Of a stretch of 64,000 nucleotides of DNA, positions 57,336-64,000 are shown piece after piece. Position 1 is the first letter of the stretch; the number at the start of each line of letters is the position of its first letter. The translations under genes and the position numbers were made by a program. The notes beneath the pieces were generated by a model that did no database searches, was not told where the DNA came from, and worked only from the letters and a program-made list of their open reading frames with translations. The stretch is from Glandiceps talaboti (Eukaryota > Hemichordata > Enteropneusta > Spengelidae): assembly GCF_964340395.1 (NCBI RefSeq), contig NC_135559.1, positions 13,376,259 to 13,440,258 on the forward strand, read 5' to 3'.

Positions 57336-57638
57336 AATGAGTAGAACAGTCCTGATAAATAAATTCAATCCTGACGTTTTGAATGATTATGATTTAACAA
57401 AGGATACCAAGCTACAAGTAGATCACCTGACATTATATCTATGTGTTATGATATCAGAGAATGAAACACCTAAAGTTCTAATAAACGGTAAAATATGCGA
57501 AGAAAGATCTAAATCACGCGCACAAAAAGAACCCTATAGAACACACCTGAAAGATAAAATAAGTATATGTTATTTGCCAAATACCGTTCCATATCTTGCT
57601 GCGAGAGGTAATTTTTTCTGGTATAACGGAGAGCCGGA
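57336..57638 (+). CDS. Open reading segment between two CA repeats, unrecognised
   Basis: About 100 codons of complex, non-repetitive sequence from an ATG at 57336 (MSRTVLINKFNPDVLNDYDL at the start, ISICYLPNTVPYLAARGNFF later) that stay open into the (CA)n tract. I see no motif, signal peptide or membrane segment, and no splice signals that would make it an exon. It may be chance, a fossil of a mobile element or an unrecognised exon. Confidence 0.15.
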
Positions 57639-57639
57639 G

Positions 57640-57640
<1 letters not shown>

Positions 57641-57734
<94 letters not shown>

Positions 57735-57760
57735 CATACACACACATACATACACACCAC

Positions 57761-57815
<55 letters not shown>
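57641..57815. repeat. (CA)n, (TA)n and (ATC)n composite microsatellite
   Basis: CA units at 57641-57720, a short TA tract, then about 18 ATC units at 57762-57815. Confidence 0.96.
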
Positions 57816-58364
57816 TCCTCGTGACGATATGCATACCAGTCAATAAGATAAATCATACATAAACAAGATAGACAGTACTGTAACAGTAAAATATGTCGGC
57901 CTACTCACACGCAATTTACTTTGTGTCAATGTGTATCACGTCAATGAAATGAAAAGTGGTTGCCAGCCCTTTATGTTTCACATTCACGTTGTACAGGCGT
58001 TGATTCGTTATATACTCCGTTAACGTTTAGGCCCATCACGCTATCCCAGGTCCTAACATCTGTTTTATCTTATCAGTTGAGCTATACGGGTTGGGATAGG
58101 GTCATTCTCTTGTTCCTGGCCGACATTTTTATAGTTCTGCCAGCAAACAGTTTCTTACCCAAGTATTATAGTCCTATTCCAAACACTTGCTTTTCAAATC
58201 AGCAACATGTACCCCAACTCATTCATATTTATATGTATATTGTAGACGTGTACACCCTAAGGCAATGTCTACATAATAGGCAAATTAGTTGACCACATCC
58301 ATCCCAGTCTGTCTGTCTATCTGTCTGGCTGGCTGTCTGTCTGTCTGACTGGCTGTCGGCTTCT

Positions 58365-58692
58365 GTTTTAGTTTGGGGGTGGGGGTTTGAACTATACTTT
58401 TAGTTCTCATCCTACAAAACCTATTTTACTTTTAATGGAATCTGTGTTGTACACCAACGTACGAATATTTCTCTTTTTGAAATAATTTACGCTATAGTAA
58501 ATGCATGGCACTAAAATACATTATTTTTGTCCTCACTGCATATCGGCTTTATATTCATAGCACTACAAATTACTACAAACTGATTTGAAATTGATTGTGC
58601 TTTCTGAAACAATTGTTCAATTTTGGCCAATTAAAAAGAATGAGGCCAAACTAAAAGAATTTAGTTTTTTATCCTACATTGAACTATCTATC
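58365..58692. repeat. Dispersed repeat, second copy (see 37072-37440)
   Basis: Ordered word matches with 37072-37440 and an inverted terminal sequence (TATCCTACATTGAACT). Beyond it, 58.7-61.4 kb is AT-rich with no supported gene. Confidence 0.7.
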
Positions 58693-61452
58693 TCTCCTTT
58701 AGCAGTGTCTGTATAAAATTCAATATAAAAGCTTTTTTCATATGCTTTTGCATACAGCATATATATTTTTCCATGGGTTGAAACATTCTAACTTCCAATT
58801 GTACATCCCATACAACCATATGTATAATGTATATATGTAGTGAAAGCACGTAGACCAGCAGAACCGGGACATTTGTCTTCTAACACGACACGCAATCAAT
58901 GTTTGGTGGGAATACAGTGTGTAGGCCATGACACTCTACACTTCTCTATTACAATTTTCCCCCCACAAAAATCTTTGCCTTATCTTCACTTGTTGACTGG
59001 TTGTTGACTTTTTTACTTCCACCTGTACCAGGGGTATACAATTTGTCAAAAGTGTTGAGTCGATATGGATTGACATATTGTAATTCATTCTTTTCTAACA
59101 ATATTCATTTTCTAACAGACAGTAAGAGTATTTTCATCATGGAGAACACATCCATCCGCGACTAAGCTTGTAAGATTGGAATCACGAATCCCGTACACGT
59201 AAACTGTATGATTTACGTTTAAAGTCAGTTTTATAATCGCACTCGTTATTTTAAAAAAATATACTGAATTCTGACCGATATCATTTTATTTGGTTCAATT
59301 TTACCAATATTACTTGTCCATCAACGTTCCCCTTTGTTAATTTTACCGTGACGTGTTGATTTTTATCTTCCCTGCAGGCATGTATCTTTCAATATGTCAG
59401 ATATGCAAATATTGACCACCTGTTGCTGTTCTTTCCCGCCTTTATGTTTACAGACACCTTTCACTCAAAAGGAATGGTAACTTTATCTTGTTGATTTAAG
59501 AGAAACCGTGGAAACCGAGTGAAGAGTGACGACAGAGTTGACTGTTTCCTTGCATGTCATTGCACTCTCAGATGCCCCCTCCCCTTTACAACTAGTAACT
59601 CTCAAGTTCGTCTTTGGTCACAGAACGCGGATGGCATCATAGTATTGATTCTCATCACAGATTGTGTAGTATATATGACATGTAACTAAGGGAAGATGGG
59701 TACCACTTTCTGTTAATTTGTCCAGTTTATGATCACCTTAGAAACCAACTCTTACCAATCAATATTCACTTTCTTGCTCAATGTATGTAAATATATATAC
59801 AAAGCTATCGAGATGAGAACTTTCAAAGTAAATACTGTGTAATATATTTTTCTCACTTTTGCGACAGAACCGTGTTTTTCACTATTTTGAACACTTTGCA
59901 TATGGGCGCCTAGTATAGTAAACACATAATTATCTAAATATAGGTCACAGCTATTAACCTCTGTGATACAAGTACAAACTACCAAATCGTTTCCAAAACC
60001 ATACCATATATGGTTATGGAATTTTCCAGCTGCGAAAAATTTCAACGTTTATGTTGCAATTGACAGGTAAGATATCATTACACCATCAAAGAAAAACGAA
60101 TTGATGGAGCTTACGACCCAGAGATCGTTTCTATACAGAATATAGTTTTATCACAAAGTACATTAACAATACCGCCAAGTGCACTGAATAAAGGTGTATT
60201 GACATATAGTTCTTTTAATATGATGGTGACAAGCTGGGCTATTTAATGTTTGTAAATGAAATTACAGTAAATACACAATGTGTGAATCTCTATTCACTAC
60301 GAATGACCGAATCTTTGATGTACAGGTACAATGTACTATAAACTATATCCCTTCCGTTGTCTATGGATATAGTGAGATGTCAATCATTACGTCATGTTTA
60401 ACTATCTGTACAAACTTTCCAAACTAATTTGTCGAATGGAAAGCTAACTGTAGTAAGGATCTGTGCTCGGAAGGTTACTGAACACAAGCCTGTGATGACA
60501 GTGTGCGGTGCTTGGACAGCGAGTTTGGTCCTGTGACTGTGTGTGGTTTCCTTTAACGTTAGCAGACTATTGAACGATGGCCTAGCAGCTAGACTAACTG
60601 TAGACTATATATACTGTAAGGTTTACGCCAGGGTCTATGTTTTACGCTTAGATTGACACGTTACTAAAACCACGGTTACTTGTTTATACTATTCTGCAGT
60701 TATGTAGCCACGACAAGTTTCATAAATCAATCTTTTCTCTTAGAGTTGAATATTTAACGATATTTATATTTTGTCATCAAAAGTGATCATTAACAAGAGA
60801 GTATCGTTTCCAATCCACTGTCAATATATTACTTATCTAAATCAATCAATCAATATACCATAATGCATCGCAAAGGGTGATTTGAGTACACAAATATACA
60901 GTAAAGAAATGTTTGGGATAAACACAATTTTATTTCTTTCCCGTCATGTTTTGCGAATATCTCTCTTTGTACAACCATGGTACAACTCATACTTGAAATT
61001 AAATCAAATCAAGCGACACTGTATCTACATGTTTAAACCGTTTATTTGATATCATGTGACCCATGTCAGCCAATGAAAGGTGTCATTCAACTAACTGAAT
61101 GTAGAAAAGGGTGTCATTCCACTGTTTATACTGTAATTACTGTCATTCGGGTTGTCATTTGTTTAGGGTCACCCTGAAAGAAGTTATGTGTTGTCTTTTT
61201 TACTGGAACAATAACATCAATGTAAATTGGTGTGAAAAACAACTGCGAAAATTACACAATGTAGTCAAAATACGACATCGTTTTACTGCAGGAAAAACAA
61301 ACATAAAAGACAAAAAAATACTATTTAATGAAAAAAATGTCCCGATATAAGGAAAATACTAGTAAAAAGATACACATTCATGGCATTCTCGCAAACCAGA
61401 GCTGGTATTTCTTCCGTGCCGTAAAAGGGGCTGTGGTTTACGACGATGATGC

Positions 61453-61533
61453 ATGGTGGTGGTGGTGGTGGTGGTGGTGGTGGTGGTGGTGGTGGTGGTG
61501 GTGGTGGTGGTGGTGGTGGTGGTGGTGGTGGTG
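61453..61533. repeat. (TGG)n trinucleotide repeat
   Basis: About 26 uninterrupted TGG units. It yields poly-Trp/poly-Thr ORFs that are not genes. Confidence 0.97.
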
Positions 61534-62899
61534 ACCATAATCAGGCAATGTAACGTTACACTGAGCAAATTGTGGAGAGGTAGATATCAGATCAGAGGAT
61601 AACATCCATCTAAAGTGACATAAAAGTGTAGATCAGATACACATTATTGATTTGTACAACATGTTTTACATAAAAGATCCTGGAAATTGATGACAATATG
61701 CGTCGTTTAGCGTCTTTTATGAGCAAACAAGTTCCTGCTTTAGAAATATAAGAATTGTATGAACGAAACCGCTCGCGTGATGATAGGAAACCGGAAACGG
61801 CTTTAGAAAAGTGTTTGCTTGAAATCAATATTTGCCGTCATTCCTGTGTGATATATATACTGTAACGTCCTTTCCAAGAACGGTGACAAGATGGGCGTGT
61901 AGAAATGCGTGGTCCCCGTACTATGAGTGACATGTCGGTTTTGAGAAGACAACTCTGAAGGAATGCTTCCTGAACAGGCGACTTAGTAGCCTGGAATCCA
62001 TACGGATGGGGATTTTGATTTCGTTATGGTAATCAAAATTCAAAATCCCAAATCGCGGCCTGGATTCGCGGGCTATGGCAACTTTAGTGACAGTTTGGAC
62101 ATATACAATAAGCGTCGATTAGACAAAATTTGCTAGATTAAATTCATGGAGGATTAATATATTTTGAACAGAGTGGGAAATATGAATCCATCATTAATCA
62201 AAATGGCGGTCAATACCTCATAATTTGCCATGATTTGCTTTCCCTATCATTCCAGCTTGTTTCTGGTGTCGTTTGTTTTCATGTTGAGGTGTAGGAATAA
62301 ACAAAAGATAGTTACCAACTCTGTTACAACAAAACATCAAATGAGTAAAAAAAAAAAAGTACCAAGTTCAAGACTATATTAAAGCCCAGACAAGTAAGAA
62401 ATTACTTGTCTGTGATTAAAGCATAGATCTATGATTAAAGATACGCCGTGCCGTTCCGCCCTCACCGGCCTCCTCTCTCCGATGTGTGAGGGCGCCCGTC
62501 TCTTACAAAGTCTGAATCAAGCTATTGACATTGCTTCACATAATTACATACGATCACAAAAGTTGTTATATCTCAACTGTTTGGGATGATTTTCATAACA
62601 GACACACGGGGTTACGTTTGGCAGGGACAATATCTTCAATTTGAGAATGGACGACACTTGATGAAACCGTGTCCACAAACCCACAATACGCGACTATACT
62701 GTCACGTGGTTTTTGTATGTAAATTAGTGGTATGTAGCATTTCGATATCGACCAATCAAATTACGTTCTATAAACTAACAGGTGTACAAAACTCGAGTTC
62801 GTCGAGTCACATTCTGTTGTCTAACAGGATGCAATTAGTGAAGTGACGTGAACGACTTATTTGTAAAGACTCCCGTGTTTACCCCGAACAGGCGACAAC

Positions 62900-63079
62900 A
62901 TGGCAGAAACAGCTTCTCCGTACCTAAACCGAAGAACCGCTTCGTTGCGTCGAGCTAGAAGCTATAGTGGAAGTGGAGATAGGTTTATTCCAACAAGACA
63001 CAACATGGATATGGACCTGGCCCATTTTCAGATGTTAAAGCTACAAGATACCGCCGCCCCCAGTTCACCGTCACCCGTG
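62900..63079 (+). CDS. CDC20/fizzy-family APC/C activator, first coding exon (partial)
   Basis: ATG at 62900 and a GTAAGT donor at 63080, phase 0 after 60 codons. Residues 27-33 are DRFIPTR, the C-box by which CDC20/FZR1 activators bind the APC/C. The following HNMDMDLAHFQML resembles the stretch after the C-box in plant and protist CDC20 (RSAMDFDYAHF, recalled) more than vertebrate CDC20 or FZR1. The upstream RRTASLRRARSYS is basic and Ser/Thr-rich, as expected for a phosphoregulated N-terminus. The WD40 propeller, KEN-box and IR tail lie beyond the right edge. Which paralogue (CDC20, FZR1 or a germline form) cannot be decided from one exon. Confidence 0.7.
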
Positions 63080-63474
63080 GTAAGTAAAAACTTCGAATTC
63101 TTACTTCTATACCGTGTTGCATAGTTTCCCTTTGATATCACTTTTAATTTGTACTTGGTACAATCTTTTAGTAAAGACTAGGGAATGCTTCAAATTGAAA
63201 TTGGTTGTTTTTAATCTACCCGTTTTGGAGTTTAAACCGTGGTTAGGAAAAAATGCTATGACAGTAGGGTTAGGGATATTTGAGTAAAGGCTAGGTTCAC
63301 GTTACAGAGTGTGTTTGTCATATTGTCACTCGGACTGAGACTGTATGTCGTGCAGCTACGTCATATTTTCATCTTGGATGTGTACAGCTTATGAAGCAAC
63401 AAGTGGCCACAAGTAGACTCCACTGGAAACAAGTCTTTGACTTTATGGGTTATCCAAGTGATTCATGACTGTCA

Positions 63475-63755
63475 TGGCTTCCTACATGAACAATCAATGT
63501 GAAACAATGTCAACCAAGTCTGTGCTTGTAACTCAATACATAGTAAAGTGCTAAAAATATGTGTAAATAGTTGTATGTACAATAACAAACACTTGAAACA
63601 TTTAGTAATAATACATTGCAATTTCTTGAGTTACAAACAAGGACTTGGCATATGTTGTTTCACACTGATTTTTCAAGTAGGAAACCATGATGAAATTGTT
63701 GTATGAATTAAAAATCCAAAATAAATATCAAATCCTCATCCATATGACCACTTTA
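63475..63755. mobile_element. Palindromic (foldback) MITE, copy 3
   Basis: Right end CTCATCCATATGACCACTTT and central GTAACTCAATACAT / TTGAGTTACAAACAAGGAC arms match copies at 2675-3009 and 33992-34305. The left terminus is degraded. It lies in the first intron of the CDC20-like gene. Confidence 0.72.
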
Positions 63756-64000
63756 ATGAGTCAGACAAATGGAACTTTATAATGACCAGTAAACCAAGAG
63801 CAACTAGTAAATTTATTCAACAAGTGTTGTAATCATTTCTATATTTCATCATAACGATTTGTAACTTTTCTTTACTTCGTAGGATTCTGCTCTTTCCATT
63901 GTCCCGTTTCTTTTAGATTAGTTATTTTAATTTTGTAGTAGCAAATAAGCCTGATTGTCTGGGTGATGTATTAACTTTCTGTTCTTTTTATTGGTAATTT

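Overview
The window is AT-rich, intron-rich animal nuclear DNA. It has spliceosomal introns with GTAAGT-type donors, small coding exons, a U2 snRNA gene, many kilobases of microsatellites, several families of terminal-inverted-repeat elements (MITEs) and a full-length CR1/L2-like LINE whose ORF carries a 2A-like motif. I infer an invertebrate bilaterian, most likely marine; 2A-bearing LINEs are known from sea urchins, amphioxus and molluscs. The sequence alone does not fix the phylum.

Layout, left to right. (1) 138-2230, minus: the first two coding exons of a DZIP1 (Dzip1/iguana) orthologue, which runs off the left edge. Its first intron holds a 1-kb (ACAT)n microsatellite. (2) 7444-19073, plus: a complete 11-exon DNAJC3/p58IPK gene (490 aa: ER signal peptide, TPR array, J domain with HPD). 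A perfect ER-stress response element (CCAAT-N9-CCACG) lies 60 bp before its ATG. DZIP1 and DNAJC3 lie head to head, as I recall them in human 13q32.1. (3) 19.1-25.9 kb: intergenic, with 31-bp satellite blocks, a foldback, a mariner-like MITE and microsatellites. (4) 25983-46445, minus: a complete 17-exon gene (559 aa) of the arylsulfatase B/I/J family. All splice phases agree and the frame is open, yet nearly every catalytic residue is replaced, including the formylglycine cysteine. It looks like a secreted pseudosulfatase. The 5' splice site of its exon 2 lies inside a 1.4-kb 9-bp minisatellite, so exon 2 has a ladder of in-frame alternative donors. (5) 48047-48234, plus: a full-length U2 snRNA with intact functional motifs and a 3'-box-like element, followed at once by (6) the LINE (open frame 48433-51540, AAATC-repeat tail to 51795). 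(7) 51.8-62.9 kb: mostly non-coding, with a Mutator-like MITE bearing a 10-bp target duplication, another MITE and long AG, CT, CA, TGG and ATC repeats. (8) 62900-63079, plus: the first coding exon of a CDC20/fizzy-family APC/C activator, continuing off the right edge.

The genes do not form a functional cluster. The only contextual link I can support is the DZIP1-DNAJC3 microsynteny. The most unusual item is the pseudosulfatase with its minisatellite-borne splice donors. Coordinates were read by hand from the sequence; homology calls rest on recalled family sequences and no search was run.
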